DNA from: Nostoc piscinale CENA21
GTDB taxonomy: Bacteria; Cyanobacteriota; Cyanobacteriia; Cyanobacteriales; Nostocaceae
DNA: 64,000 bases
Assembly: GCF_001298445.1 (NCBI RefSeq)
Contig: NZ_CP012036.1
Coordinates: 4,452,158-4,516,157, forward strand
Direction: 5' to 3'
Position numbers and translations under genes: made by a program
Shown here: piece by piece, positions 26,247 through 37,038 of the stretch
Position numbering within the stretch: the stretch's first letter is position 1
How the letters are laid out: each line of letters opens with the position of its first letter
Notes under the pieces: generated by a model
Databases searched by the model: none
Seen by the model: the letters and a program-made list of their open reading frames with translations, nothing else
Told to the model about the DNA's origin: nothing

Positions 26247-29200
26247 TTATTGAGGTTTGCTGATACCGTCGCAGAGATGGCGATCGCTTTCTTCTACCCA
26301 CTCGCTATTTTTGAGATAATCTCGCGCCAAATCACAAGCATTACCCATTAGAGAATCTAAATCAAAATCCCACAAAATTATGGAATTTCTAGTACCAAAA
26401 GCAACAATTTTACCGTTGGGACTAAAGACTATGCTGGAAATTGGATATTGATTTACTGGGGAAACTTCCAGCTGCTTACCCTTTAAATCCCAAAATCTCA
26501 CAATTCCATAATCGTTTGCTGAAGCTATAATTTGACCATCAGGACTAAAGGCAAGGCTTGTAAAGGAACTTTGATCTCCTTGAAAAGTTCGCAATAATGT
26601 GCCGTTTAAATCCCACAGTTTCACCGTTTTGTCATTGCTTGCTGAAGCAATAGTCTTACCATCAGAACTAAAGGCTACGCTATTGACAAAATCTTGATGT
26701 CCTGAGAAAGTTTGCAATAATGTGCCGTTTAAATCCCAAAGTTTTACCGTTTTGTCATTACTTGCTGAAGTAATAGTCTTACCATCAGGACTAAAGGCTA
26801 CGCTATTGACAAAATCTTGATGTCCTGAGAAAGTTTGCAATAATGTGCCGTTTAAATCCCAAAGTTTCACGGTATTGTCATTACTTGCTGAAGTAATAGT
26901 CTTACCATCAGGACTAAATGCTACGCTATTAACCAAAGTTTGATGTCTTAAAGTTTGCAATAGTGTGCCGTTTAAATCCCAAAGTTCTACATCTCCACGA
27001 GCCAAAGCAATAGTTTTACCATCAGGACTAAAGGCCATACTAGAGGACGTAAAGTTGAAAGTTGGCAAAAACTGACTCTTAAAATTCCACAGTTTCACGG
27101 TATTGTCACCACCAGCAGAAGCAATAGTTTTACCGTCAGGACTAAACACTACACTTTCAACCCAAGCTTGATGTCCTTTTAAAGTTTGCAATAATGTGCC
27201 GTTTAAAGCCCAAAGTTTCACGGTATTGTCACGACCAGCAGAAGCAATGGTTGTACCATCAGGACTAAACACTACGCTATTAACTGAATTTTGATGTCCT
27301 TGAAAGGTTTGCAGTACGTTGCCGTTTAAATCCCAAAGTTTTACGGTTTTGTCGTGACTTGCAGATGCAATGATTTTACCGTCAGGACTAAAGGCCACAC
27401 TTTTAATCGGTACTCTTTCTTGATGTCCTTTAAAGGTTTGTAATTCCTTACCGCTTAAATCCCAAAGTTTCACGGTACTGTCATAACTAGCAGAAGCAAT
27501 AGTTTGGCCATTTGGACTAAAGGCCAAACTTAGAACTGAATTTTGATGTCCTTTAAAAGTTTGCAGTAGGTTGCCGTTTAAATCCCAAAGTTTTATTGTT
27601 TGGTCATTACCACCAGAAGCAATGATTTGACCGTCGGGACTAAAGACTACGCTATAGACACCATATTGATGTCCTTTGAAAGTTTGCAGTAGGTTGCCGT
27701 TTAAATCCCAAAGTTTTATTGTTTGGTCATCACTAGCAGAAGCAATAGTTTTACCATCAGGACTAAAAACAACGCTGTTGACTTTATCTTGATGTCCTTG
27801 GAAGGTTTTTAAGAGTTTACCTTTTGTATCCCAAAGTCTCACGTTTGTGTCCAAACTAGCAGAAGCAATGATTTGACCATCGGGACTAAAAGCTATGCTT
27901 GTCAGCCCATTTTGCTCCTGAAAACTGTTGCGTTGTTGACTCAGATAAACTAATTTTTGTAAAGCCGCTAAAACTAGGGGTTTAGTAACTTTGTATTCTT
28001 TAAAAATTTTGCCTGCCCTAATTCCTTCTGTAAGTGCTTCCAATTCTTTATGGGAATCAAACAGTGCTAAAGAATATTGACTGATGGCCTCAGCTTTAGT
28101 AATTTCTGCTTCTCGCTTTTGAGACCAAGCCATCAGCCCTAAACTAGCACTAATAATCACAGCCACAACTGCGCCACCAGCAACTCCCCAAGCAGTTCTA
28201 ATTTCTCGACGGCGATGGGCTTCTTTTTCTGCTTCCTGGCGCTGGCGCAATTCTACACAAGCATTGACGTAGTTAGCTTCAAGTTGATTGAGAAATCCTG
28301 CTTGCTTACTTAACACCTGGGCATCATCTAACCTACCGCCACGATGCACCAAATAATTGTCATCTTTTTGTTGCCTCTCCCAATCTAACGCCGCTTGACG
28401 AATAGTTTCTCTTAATTGTAAATTTGTGCGGTTTTCATCCAACCAATTCAGCAATCTCGGCCAGTAACGAATTAATGCTTCGTGGGCGACTTCCACTTCT
28501 TCTTTATTTGTGGAACTATCAATACTGGTAACTACCAGTCTTGCACCTTCCCCAGCTAACCGATTGACTAATTCTTTAATTGATGTGAGTGTACTACCCG
28601 TGGGAACTAATTCATCTAACCACACCCTGCGCCTTGTATCGCGGCGGATATCTCCTTGAATCATGCTGTCATCTAGGCGAGTTAAGCGGATGAAAATATT
28701 TTTAACTTGCTCTTGTTCCGACAGTGATAGGGTATTGTAAACATCATCGGCAGTTTGAGCGATCGCCATTCTCACACTACCAATTGTTTCATACTCCCCC
28801 GACTGCAACCATCTACCATGTCGTCGCTTCCATAACTCTAGCAGTGCGTGTTGCAACAATGGCATTGCCCCCGGTTCACCTTGAACATCATCAAGAATGG
28901 TATTGCTTAACCCTGGTTCAAACCGCAAACCTACCTGTGCAGCTTGCATTTCCATTGCTTTTCGCAATTCCGCACCATCCATTGGCGCAATCAGTTTTTG
29001 TCGGGCTTCCATGAGTTCTTTCAACTCACGGTAAGGGGCGCATTCTCCCCAAAAGTCTGCCCGCATGGTAATTACAACTTTTTGCTGTTGAGTTAAGGTT
29101 AAAACTTGCGCGATAAATTCTCGGCGTTCAGTTTCATCATTACAGAGGGTAAAGAGTTCCTCAAACTGGTCAATGATTAAAATAGAAGTTTGTTTAACAG

Positions 29201-30945
29201 TCGTGCTGACAGCAACACCACCTTTGGCTAATTCAATGGCTGTTTCTGGTTTTGGAACCCATTCATTTTCAATATCTAACAAAGACAACGAGTCAACTAA
29301 AGGTGCAGGTTGTTGATTTTCTCCTCCCGCAAGAGTCGCTTGCAATTGGGCAAGTGGGTTATTACTGGGTGTCATATATGACACCACTAAATTATGTTGT
29401 TTTTCTTGTAATGCAGGAATCAGCCCTGCTAGTACCACTGATGATTTACCACTACCAGAAGCACCTAACACAGCTAAAAAAATTATGTTCTGTTAGTTTT
29501 TCATTGAGTTGAATAATTAATTGTTCTCGCCCAAAGAAAAACTCGCGGTTTTCTTCGCGGAAAGGATACAAGCCCAAGAAAGGACAATGAGAATTATAAG
29601 TAGGTGGTTGCTGACCTAAAGCCAAGGCGTTAAAACTCAGGTCAATTATTTCTTCACAAAGTGTATTGACTGCTGTTAAAGCTTGTTCCCGTTCTTCACG
29701 GGCTGATTTGCTTAAGGCGTTGATATCTGCACCTAAACTATTACCTAATTTCTGGGCTAGTTCTGCAAATCTTGGGTGTAGTGCTGGGGCGCGTTCTGAT
29801 AATAATTGCTCAAATTGTTCTAAAGCATACCCAATTTCGGCGTTCGTCAAATCTCTATCTAGTTGGTCACTAAATAAAGGTCGTCCACCCAGGCGACTAA
29901 ATAAAGCGGGGACAGTGACATCACCTCGCTCTGCGAGTCCGGCTAAGGCTTCGTGTAATGCTGAGTCTACTTCCCCAGATTGACGTAATTGTTCGTAAAA
30001 TTTTGTACCTAATGCTAAGGCGGTTTTGACTGTGACTTTCTCTGTCATGGCGATAACTGCCGGCATTCCTAAATCTCGGACTAGTCTTTGTCCTAAACCA
30101 CCTAACCCGGCTTCGGCTTCTCTACTGGCGCTTTCGCAGGTAGATAAAAAGATAAAGTGTGGTAGACTTTTGGCTCCTGTTAATGAGCGTAGTCTGTCGA
30201 TTAAACGTGTTCCTGTGACTGGTTCTACTTGATTATTTTCCTTCACCCAGTAAAGGACTGTTTCGCCGTTGTCGATGACTCGACTATGACTGATGATGTG
30301 CAGTAATGTATACTGCTTGGTTCTATCGGTTAAGTGTTTACAGAGTTCATCTATGGTTGGTTCGCCAATTGCGTCTGGGACTGTGGCTAACACGTCTGAT
30401 GGTATTTCGCCCAAAGCTTGACGCACACATGAAACGGCGGCTGCGACATCAAAGGGTTCTAGACTAAATCGCCCAATTTGTTCGGGACTGGCGACTAAGA
30501 TTAAGGCGCGTAAGTCTCTGCGACCAATGGGAGGGAAACGACGGTCTGTAATTGCTGGAATATAAAAGGAAAAGGGTGTGCGCTGTTCTAATGTTAATAG
30601 CCGCCAACCGTCATCAATTTTGCCGCAGAGTCTTTCCCATTTTAAGGTTCGTAGTTCTAAATCTTCGGCTTCGATAAATAATAAGACTCGCAAGGCTGTG
30701 TGACAGTTGTGCAAAGCCCGGACAAAGGCATCTCGAATTTCTTCTTTAAACAGTGCTTTTCCGAGATATGTGCCGTATTCTAGGGGTTGTCCCAGTAAGC
30801 TGGTGAGTTTTTGTAAGTCTTCTGCTGTGAGTTCGAGGGTTCCTTCCGAACGCGATGATAGTAGTTCACCCTGTCGGCTGTGTTCTACTACTATCGGCCA
30901 GTTTTTGCCTAGTTTGCGCTGGATGTTTATCTCGAATGTGTTCAT
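26247..30945 (-). CDS. CHAT - STAND NTPase - transmembrane - WD40 protein, frameshifted at a 7-base tract
   Basis: Two frames join at the coding-strand T7 tract (29476-29482); removing one T gives NFLAVLGASGSGKSSVVLAG and one protein of about 1565 residues. N-terminal: a CHAT protease domain with His220 (LLHIISHSRVI) and Cys270 (FLSTCESAS). Middle: a STAND-type NTPase with Walker A GASGSGKSS, Walker B SILIIDQFEEL and the arginine-rich VVITMRADFWGEC block. A helical region and one membrane segment (VAGGAVVAVIISASLGLMAW) follow. C-terminal: about 13 WD40 repeats, many nearly identical. By family knowledge, WD40 repeats sense a ligand, the NTPase oligomerises and the caspase-like CHAT domain is released. 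The target is unknown. No partner gene is adjacent. Confidence 0.9.
26500..27900 (-). repeat. DNA-level tandem array of WD40-coding units
   Basis: Units of about 123-126 bp encoding the WD40 blades are close to identical over much of their length, for example around 26590-26940 and 27540-27780. The pattern points to recent duplication or gene conversion between blades. It is a likely site of copy-number variation and misassembly. Confidence 0.75.
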
Positions 30946-31053
30946 CTTTGGTTGTTTGTGAGTCTATGAAATGAAGCATCTTACCTCTTGCTGATTAATA
31001 GCCAAGGGTTGTTTGATGGTTATTTCGGTTTCAAACTCGAACCACTAGCTTTA

Positions 31054-31078
31054 GTAGCAAGTGCTACATACTTGCTAC
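31054..31078. promoter_or_regulatory. Inverted repeat upstream of the CHAT-STAND-WD40 gene, possible operator
   Basis: Nine-base arms GTAGCAAGT / ACTTGCTAC flank the 7-base loop GCTACAT, about 110 bases before the start at 30945. The word GCTACA occurs three times in this stretch. It could be a regulator site; no known binding consensus is recognised. Confidence 0.35.
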
Positions 31079-31149
31079 ATAATAGCTATATACAAATAAA
31101 CTAAAGTCCAGTATATACACTTAAAACGCAAATATGATTCTGGCTGAAA

Positions 31150-32844
31150 TTACTGGGCATATCGACGCGGCGTATAAACTGAGACACTGCCATCACTGCG
31201 TTGAATAGTCCTGGTTTGGCTAGAACCGACAATAATCACTGTTCGCATATCGGCGACATCTGGTGTTAATTGCTCAAGCGAAATCACCTTGATTGTTTGT
31301 CCTGGTCTGCCCAAATTTCTGCCTAATACTACGGGGGTGTTTGGTGTGCGATATCGCAGTAATATATCTCTAGTGGCTGCAAGTTGCCAAGTACGGTCTT
31401 TAGAGACAGGGTTGTAAAAGGCGATCGCAAAATCTCCTCCAGCCGCCGCCGCAATTCTTTGTTCGATAATTGACCAGGGTTTCAAAATATCTGATAGTGA
31501 AATCGCGCAGAAGTCATGCCCCAAAGGTGCGCCTACTGCTGCGGCGGCTGCTTGCATTGCAGAGATGCCCGGTGCAACGTGAATTTCGATACTGTCCCAT
31601 TCTGGTTTGGGATGACGGTCGAGGACTTCAAACACCGCCGCCGCCATTGCATAAATCCCAGGATCACCAGAGGACACCACAGCGACATACTTACCTGTAG
31701 CCGCCAAATCTAGCGCCATTGTAGCTCGCGCTATTTCCTCGCGGTTATCAGACTCATGGCGTTGCTTCCCATCAGCCAAAGACCCAACTAAATCAAGATA
31801 AGTTTTGTAACCTACAAGGTCGGTCGCCAACCTGAGAATTTCTTTGACTTCTGGAGACATCCACTGTGCTGCACCAGGGCCAGTGCCAATAATGGCTAAC
31901 TTACCCCGTGGCTGACCGATGGTGTTGGGGTCAAGGGGTGCGGGTGCAATAGCTAGAGCGATGTCAGCAGATGTCGTTGGGATGAGTTGACCACCTGTGA
32001 CAGCCAAAGCCATTGCTTGTGGGCTTTCCCATTGGTTTTGGGTAAAAAAGCGTGTAGGTACATCAAACGCATCAGCGATATTGTGGATTTCTGAATGAGC
32101 AGCAATGCTAAGAGGCGCAAAGATTCCAGCGATAGAGGCAGGTGCAACTTCAGCATCGGTTAGTAGTTGCTTAACTGTAGCTAAATTAACATTAGGTTGA
32201 GTGATGGCGATCGCTACCGTTTGGGGATGATAAACAAGACAATTAGCTGTAGAATCTACCAGCCGTTCTGTAACTTTAATAGTCAATTCGCCTTCAGCAT
32301 CAATCGGCAATTGACTATTACTCAACCAAGGTGCAGTTCCCTCTAATTTAACTCGCGCTCCCGCCAACAAATCAGAAATAAAAGTTTTCGCATCATCTGG
32401 GTTAGCTAAATGATAACCAGCAGGAGGCGATAACAACGCCGTGCGAAACCGAATATCCCCGGTAGTTGTAATTGCAGCTTTAACATCCAATACCTCAGCA
32501 ATGCGGCGTGCTAAATCATTGACTCCACTTAACCCACCCAATAAAGGGACTACCGCACTACCATCTTCCGCCACAGCCAATACTGGCGGTTCTTGACGTT
32601 TATCAGAAATCAAAGAAGCTAAGGTTCTAATCAGAATACCAGCAGCACAAATACCAATCACAGGTGTTCCCGCAGCAAACAACTCGCGCAACGTCTCGCC
32701 AAAATTGCTAAAACTAACATCAACACCAGAAGTTCGTCCTGCTAAACCGTATAATCTTGCTCCTGGCAAGACGCTCATCATTTTACGGGCTATTGCCACA
32801 CTATTTTGACCCAACACTACAACAGCAGGTGCAACCTTGATCAT
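31150..32844 (-). CDS. cobJ: CbiG-CobJ fusion: cobalt-precorrin 5A hydrolase domain plus precorrin-3B C17-methyltransferase
   Basis: This is a two-domain cobalamin (B12) pathway enzyme. Residues 1 to about 325 are CbiG-like (VVVLGQNSVAIARKM, AGILIRTLASLISDKRQEPP and VVPLLGGLSGVNDLARRIA blocks, then a C-terminal CbiG half). About 330-564 are the SAM-dependent methyltransferase CobJ/CbiH (IIGTGPGAAQWMSPEV, VVSSGDPGIYAMAA, VAPGISAMQAAAAAVGAPLGHDF, FYNPVSKDR). The domain order, with hydrolase first, is common in cyanobacteria. Together they open ring A/C-20 chemistry and methylate C17 during corrin formation. I chose the start at 32844 (MIKVAPAVVVLG); an in-frame ATG at 32877 would add 11 residues. 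No other cob gene is in the window. Confidence 0.94.
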   Translation of the reverse strand: MIKVAPAVVVLGQNSVAIARKMMSVLPGARLYGLAGRTSGVDVSFSNFGETLRELFAAGTPVIGICAAGILIRTLASLISDKRQEPPVLAVAEDGSAVVPLLGGLSGVNDLARRIAEVLDVKAAITTTGDIRFRTALLSPPAGYHLANPDDAKTFISDLLAGARVKLEGTAPWLSNSQLPIDAEGELTIKVTERLVDSTANCLVYHPQTVAIAITQPNVNLATVKQLLTDAEVAPASIAGIFAPLSIAAHSEIHNIADAFDVPTRFFTQNQWESPQAMALAVTGGQLIPTTSADIALAIAPAPLDPNTIGQPRGKLAIIGTGPGAAQWMSPEVKEILRLATDLVGYKTYLDLVGSLADGKQRHESDNREEIARATMALDLAATGKYVAVVSSGDPGIYAMAAAVFEVLDRHPKPEWDSIEIHVAPGISAMQAAAAAVGAPLGHDFCAISLSDILKPWSIIEQRIAAAAGGDFAIAFYNPVSKDRTWQLAATRDILLRYRTPNTPVVLGRNLGRPGQTIKVISLEQLTPDVADMRTVIIVGSSQTRTIQRSDGSVSVYTPRRYAQ

Positions 32845-33133
32845 GAGACTTCTGGAATTTGAATAGATATTGTGCAAAGTTTATATCTTTCAAATCAAAC
32901 CACAGATATTTTGACTTGGGCAATAACCTATAGAAATTCGGTTTGATTGCCGAACTTACTTATGTAGTCAGGGAGTAAGGAGTAAGAAAGAAGGCTTATT
33001 TGGGTGTATTGATTTTTTTCCAAAATCAAATATGAGTTCACTATTAAGCACTGAACACTAGCCAAATTTTTAGGAAATATACAAATATTCAACACCCTTG
33101 AACCTGAATTTAATTAACAACAATCAATCAAAA

Positions 33134-33505
33134 CTAACCGCATTGTGTAGTAGTGTATGGTTTCACAACATTAGGCACAATATGTTTCTGTCCGGCAAAT
33201 TCTCTGCCATAATAACCATCATCAAAACCACGGCTAAATTCTCCGCCAGCAGTACGTGGCCTGTAAGCATTTCCTCTTTGAGCTTGTGCTTGTCCTTGAC
33301 GATAACCATCAGCATAAGCCTGGGGATGATAAGCAGGATCTTCATCCACTATCCATTTAGTAATCGGATAACAGTAGTATGATGAATGCCTATAATATGG
33401 ATAATGGCGATAGTAACGTCTATGAGCTTCGGCAGACTGAGTGTTAACTAAAAGCCCAGTAATAGTAGCTAACGTTAATAGACTCAATGCCATAATATTT
33501 TTCAT
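33134..33505 (-). CDS. Small secreted His/Tyr-rich protein
   Basis: This 123-residue protein has a clear signal peptide (MKNIMALSLLTLATITGLL, with a cut likely after SAEA). The mature N-terminus is rich in His, Tyr and Arg (HRRYYRHYPYYRHSSYYCY). A Gly/Gln/Arg/Tyr-rich part follows with DGYRQGQAQAQRG and a second DGYYG copy. The His/Tyr-rich segment could bind metal or polysaccharide, but that is only suggestion. No known domain is recognised. It is a stand-alone gene; its neighbours are not related. Confidence 0.65.
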   Translation of the reverse strand: MKNIMALSLLTLATITGLLVNTQSAEAHRRYYRHYPYYRHSSYYCYPITKWIVDEDPAYHPQAYADGYRQGQAQAQRGNAYRPRTAGGEFSRGFDDGYYGREFAGQKHIVPNVVKPYTTTQCG

Positions 33506-33852
33506 TGTTTGAGCCTCAAAACTTCTCTATTCCAGATACTTTTAATGTATCGTTGAGAAGATTGAAGCGACATCTTTTAAAAGGATGTTTGCAACATTTC
33601 GATACCAATAGGACTTACGCACCGAAATTATCTGTGAAGAATGGATGTAGGGGCAAAAGCGTTTTGGATACATACACTGCCCATGTCCCTACACTCTATA
33701 CCTGCCCAAACTCATGATTTTACGCGCTTTCCGCGTAGGTGGTCACTGAGCCTGTCCAAGTGATTAATTTTAAAGTTTCTAGTTGGGCTTTAGCCCTTGA
33801 TTTAAGCGATAAATCGCAACTACGAACCCCTCATATTTAATGCGATAGACTA
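33506..33852. other. Intergenic region, about 345 bp, repeat-like
   Basis: It contains the dispersed 12-mer AGGACTTACGCA at 33610-33621. Beyond it is a stretch resembling the inner part of such elements (GTCCCTACACTCTATACC). No closing inverted repeat was found, so this may be a broken element. No gene is supported. Confidence 0.5.
33610..33621 (+). repeat. Dispersed 12-mer AGGACTTACGCA, probable broken element end
   Basis: This copy matches the ends of the 150-bp element at 55036-55185 exactly. About 100 bases of C/T-rich sequence follow without the second inverted end. Confidence 0.65.
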
Positions 33853-36800
33853 CTAGGCAACTAAAATAAAATCGCTGCTAGTCAGAGTAATATCATTATT
33901 GCCTAAACGAGCAAACTCAAACACTGTTCCTGTACCCAAGATATTACCATCTTGGTTATAGAATAAGCTGCCAGTACTTTGGCTATAAACAATCCGCGCA
34001 CTACTAGCGTTGACAAACTCATCATCTGTAACAACTGCAAAGTCTGTTAAAGTCTGTCCCACACTATTAGTAATAGCCTTGAAAGTATTTTTACTCAGCA
34101 CAATCTTATCTTGGAGGACTTCAAAATTGCTAATATAGTCAACGCCTAAGCTGGCAGTGAAAGCGCCATCAGCTTGGAACAAATATTTATCCTTACCAAC
34201 GCCTCCGGTCAGCATATCATCACCTAGTCCGCCCCAAAGTGTATCATCGCCTGCTAACCCTTGGAGTTGGTCATTACCATTACCACCAGTCAAAAAGTTA
34301 TTCAGTGCATTACCAGTCAAACGGTCATTACCTGTACCACCAATGACGTTTTCAATGACGTTGTTGGCAGAGAGTATGAGTTTGAGGTTGCTATTAACTG
34401 TCTGTGTTGTAGTGATTCCTAAATTGATATTACTAGCAAGAGTGGTTTCCCGGAGGTCAATAGTATCAATTCCGCCTGTGGTTGCTTCCACAATCTTATC
34501 AGTACCTAAAAGAGTCGTGGCTGTGAACACGTAGGTATCATTGCCATCCCCACCTGTTAGGGTGTTATTGGCACTATTACCTCTGAGAATATTGTTACCT
34601 GCATTTCCTGTACCGTTGATTGCGGCTGTGCCTGTGAGGGTGAGGTTTTCGACATTCGTTGCTAGGGTTGTAGTTACAGAACTAACCAGAGTATCGGTAA
34701 TAGTTGTAGTGACACTTGCAGTTGTACCTAGAGTGGCATTGGTAGGCGATTTCAGGCTTAAAATTAAGGTCTTGTTTGCTTCGTTGACAGAATCATTGAG
34801 AATGGGAATATTGATAACTTGACTGGTGACACCTGGGTTAAAAGTCAAAGTTCCCGTGGTGGCAGTATAATCTGAACCTGCGATCGCTGAACCATTAGCA
34901 GTAGCATATTGAACGGTGATAGTTTGGCTACTGGCATTAGAAAGCGTAACATTGTAAGTCACGGTTTGCGGGTTAGTGTTACCTTCAACAACAGTCTGGC
35001 TGGCACTGAGGTTAATTTTCGGCTGCAAATCATCATTAACAATGGTTCCCGTGATGGGTGTTGTTGTGTTAATGGTGTAACCACTACCAACCGCTAAAGT
35101 TAAAACAACGGTTTCATTAGTTTCAAAAGTGGTATCTGCTGTGGGATCAATAGTGAGTGTGGCTGTATTTGCACCAGCAGCAAAAGTAATTGTGCCTGTT
35201 GTAGGGGTGAAACTGGTCGCACCCAATTGACTATAGTCGCTGTTAAATATTGCCGTACCGCCAACACTGTAGTTAACTGTCAACGCATTGGTGGTGCTAC
35301 CGCTTCTGGTGAAGGTGTAAACTAAATTGCTGCTGCCATCTTCGTTAACGCTACTCGATGATAAGGCCAGACTGACAGTTGGATTATTAATAATAGTGCC
35401 ACTGATGAAATACTGACCCAAACTGCCGTAATCTGTGTAGCCAGTAGAAAGTGGATCTCCTTTGCCGACACCATCAATAGCTAAATAATAAGTTCCGGCT
35501 GTGACTGTGGTGGCGATCGCAGCTGATAATAAGTCAGTGGGATTAGACGATGCAATTAGAGTCCCAGCAGAATTATATAGCTTTGCCAATATATCGAGGT
35601 TGGGGCCGCGACTCACAGGATCAATTGTCAAATTAATCGCACCTGCACCAGTAACAAAACTATAAAAATCCACATCTGTGTTGCGCTCAATAATGCCACT
35701 ACCACTGACAGATGTACCAGAAACAGTTAATGATTTTGCTGTGGCAATTGTGTTACCAGCATCGTCGGCTCGGTAGCCAAAACCATTGTAAGTAGTAATA
35801 ATTTGCAAATCATCTTCAGTATTACTCGCAGAAGCATACTCACCTTTACTCCACTGAGTTAAGTTTTGGTAATACCCTGAACCCATAATTCCAGCCCAGC
35901 CAGTAACACCGCTACCCTGTCCCCGATAGTATTCTTCTGCGGGGTTAATTCTGCCATCATGTTCCAGTCCCAAAGTGTGACCTACTTCATGGGAAATCGC
36001 TTCAGCAACATATTTTTCGTCATCATATAGAGTGTCACTAAATATAAAGGCTGGAGTATCATTATTCCAATTGAATGAATCAAGGTAGGCTACTCCTCCA
36101 GCCCCACTAGCATACCAGTCATTACTGCTACCACCAATCACAACCCGCACACCCCAGCGAGTATCAGTAGAACCACTCTTAATCAAGTCATTAATATCTG
36201 TTGGTGCTTGGGTTGTAACGTTGACATTAAACGGGCTGAAATCCTCAGCGACACGTTGCCAAATATACTGAATTCGTTCCAGTTCCGCCGAACTAAAAGA
36301 TGCTGTATTGCCATCAAAATCAAAAGCTGGAGTGACAATGTTAGCCCCACCTTGATAATCTGTGTTCCAGTAAGTCCCAGAAGTGGTATGTCCATTGAAA
36401 TCTAAATAAATTGTCTGGTTGGCTCCAGCTAAACTATTCAAGAAGAAAGTCTTGGATAAATCTAAAACACCTGATGTTGCTTGGGCTACTGATGACGGTT
36501 GCGCGTTGACTAAATTTAAATTGACTGGCGCAAGCATACAAGAAGAACAACTGCAAATTTGAGCATGTGCCTTACTGCCTTGAAGAGCTTGCAGCAGACT
36601 AGGTTGCAGGATAGATGTAGGTGCTAGGTTGGTTAAGCTATTATTAAGAACTAAATCAGCAAAAATCGCCCCTTTATCGCTAGAAGTGTCTGTTGCTTGA
36701 ACCGCACCATGAATAAAATTGCCAATTTCTGTTAATAAAACAGCTTTGATTGCTGCTGGTGTCGCTGTATTAACAAAGCTTTCAGACAAATAAATTTTGT

Positions 36801-37038
36801 TAGTACTACCAACATAACCTGTCTGATTATCATCAAAAACACTATTACTAATAATTTCGATTTCTGGAAATTGACTAAAATCTCCAGCTTGCCATTGAGA
36901 ACGCAAAATATTGGCAGCAGTATGGTTATATTGATTGCCAAAAACAGTTTCAAACAGATTCCAAAAGTTTTTTAAATCAGAAAAATTGCTGAGTTGAGTG
37001 TATGTTAATGAGAGAGCCGAATTCAAAATATTATTCAT
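33853..37038 (-). CDS. Calx-beta/RTX zinc metalloprotease (serralysin/matrixin-like)
   Basis: This is a 1061-residue protein with several visible parts. The N-terminus, about 195 residues, ends in a Cys-rich ICSCSSCM motif. A zinc peptidase domain has HEVGHTLGLEH (zinc-binding HExxHxxGxxH) at about residue 355 and a Met-turn region GIMGSGY. A PPC-like beta domain follows (DVDFYSFVTGAGAINLTIDP, about 460-550). Two Calx-beta domains then contain NETVVLTL and VNEANKTLILSL. RTX calcium-binding repeats (GGDGNDTYVF, GGTGNDRLTGNALNNFLTGG, GGLGDDMLTGG) precede the end. There is no signal peptide; the RTX tail suggests type I secretion. It would act outside the cell on protein or peptidoglycan-associated targets. 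The cysteine-rich N-terminus may keep the zyme latent. Confidence 0.9.
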   Translation of the reverse strand: MNNILNSALSLTYTQLSNFSDLKNFWNLFETVFGNQYNHTAANILRSQWQAGDFSQFPEIEIISNSVFDDNQTGYVGSTNKIYLSESFVNTATPAAIKAVLLTEIGNFIHGAVQATDTSSDKGAIFADLVLNNSLTNLAPTSILQPSLLQALQGSKAHAQICSCSSCMLAPVNLNLVNAQPSSVAQATSGVLDLSKTFFLNSLAGANQTIYLDFNGHTTSGTYWNTDYQGGANIVTPAFDFDGNTASFSSAELERIQYIWQRVAEDFSPFNVNVTTQAPTDINDLIKSGSTDTRWGVRVVIGGSSNDWYASGAGGVAYLDSFNWNNDTPAFIFSDTLYDDEKYVAEAISHEVGHTLGLEHDGRINPAEEYYRGQGSGVTGWAGIMGSGYYQNLTQWSKGEYASASNTEDDLQIITTYNGFGYRADDAGNTIATAKSLTVSGTSVSGSGIIERNTDVDFYSFVTGAGAINLTIDPVSRGPNLDILAKLYNSAGTLIASSNPTDLLSAAIATTVTAGTYYLAIDGVGKGDPLSTGYTDYGSLGQYFISGTIINNPTVSLALSSSSVNEDGSSNLVYTFTRSGSTTNALTVNYSVGGTAIFNSDYSQLGATSFTPTTGTITFAAGANTATLTIDPTADTTFETNETVVLTLAVGSGYTINTTTPITGTIVNDDLQPKINLSASQTVVEGNTNPQTVTYNVTLSNASSQTITVQYATANGSAIAGSDYTATTGTLTFNPGVTSQVINIPILNDSVNEANKTLILSLKSPTNATLGTTASVTTTITDTLVSSVTTTLATNVENLTLTGTAAINGTGNAGNNILRGNSANNTLTGGDGNDTYVFTATTLLGTDKIVEATTGGIDTIDLRETTLASNINLGITTTQTVNSNLKLILSANNVIENVIGGTGNDRLTGNALNNFLTGGNGNDQLQGLAGDDTLWGGLGDDMLTGGVGKDKYLFQADGAFTASLGVDYISNFEVLQDKIVLSKNTFKAITNSVGQTLTDFAVVTDDEFVNASSARIVYSQSTGSLFYNQDGNILGTGTVFEFARLGNNDITLTSSDFILVA

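Noticed and set aside
30961..31149. Possible small RNA between the CHAT-STAND-WD40 gene and cobJ
   Set aside because: Only the 9-bp inverted repeat at 31054-31078 is structured; no promoter or terminator pair could be defined.
34157..34822. Two plus-strand frames of 93-125 codons opposite the RTX protease
   Set aside because: They are antisense shadows of the repetitive Calx-beta/RTX coding sequence, with Pro/Ser/Val-rich nonsense composition.
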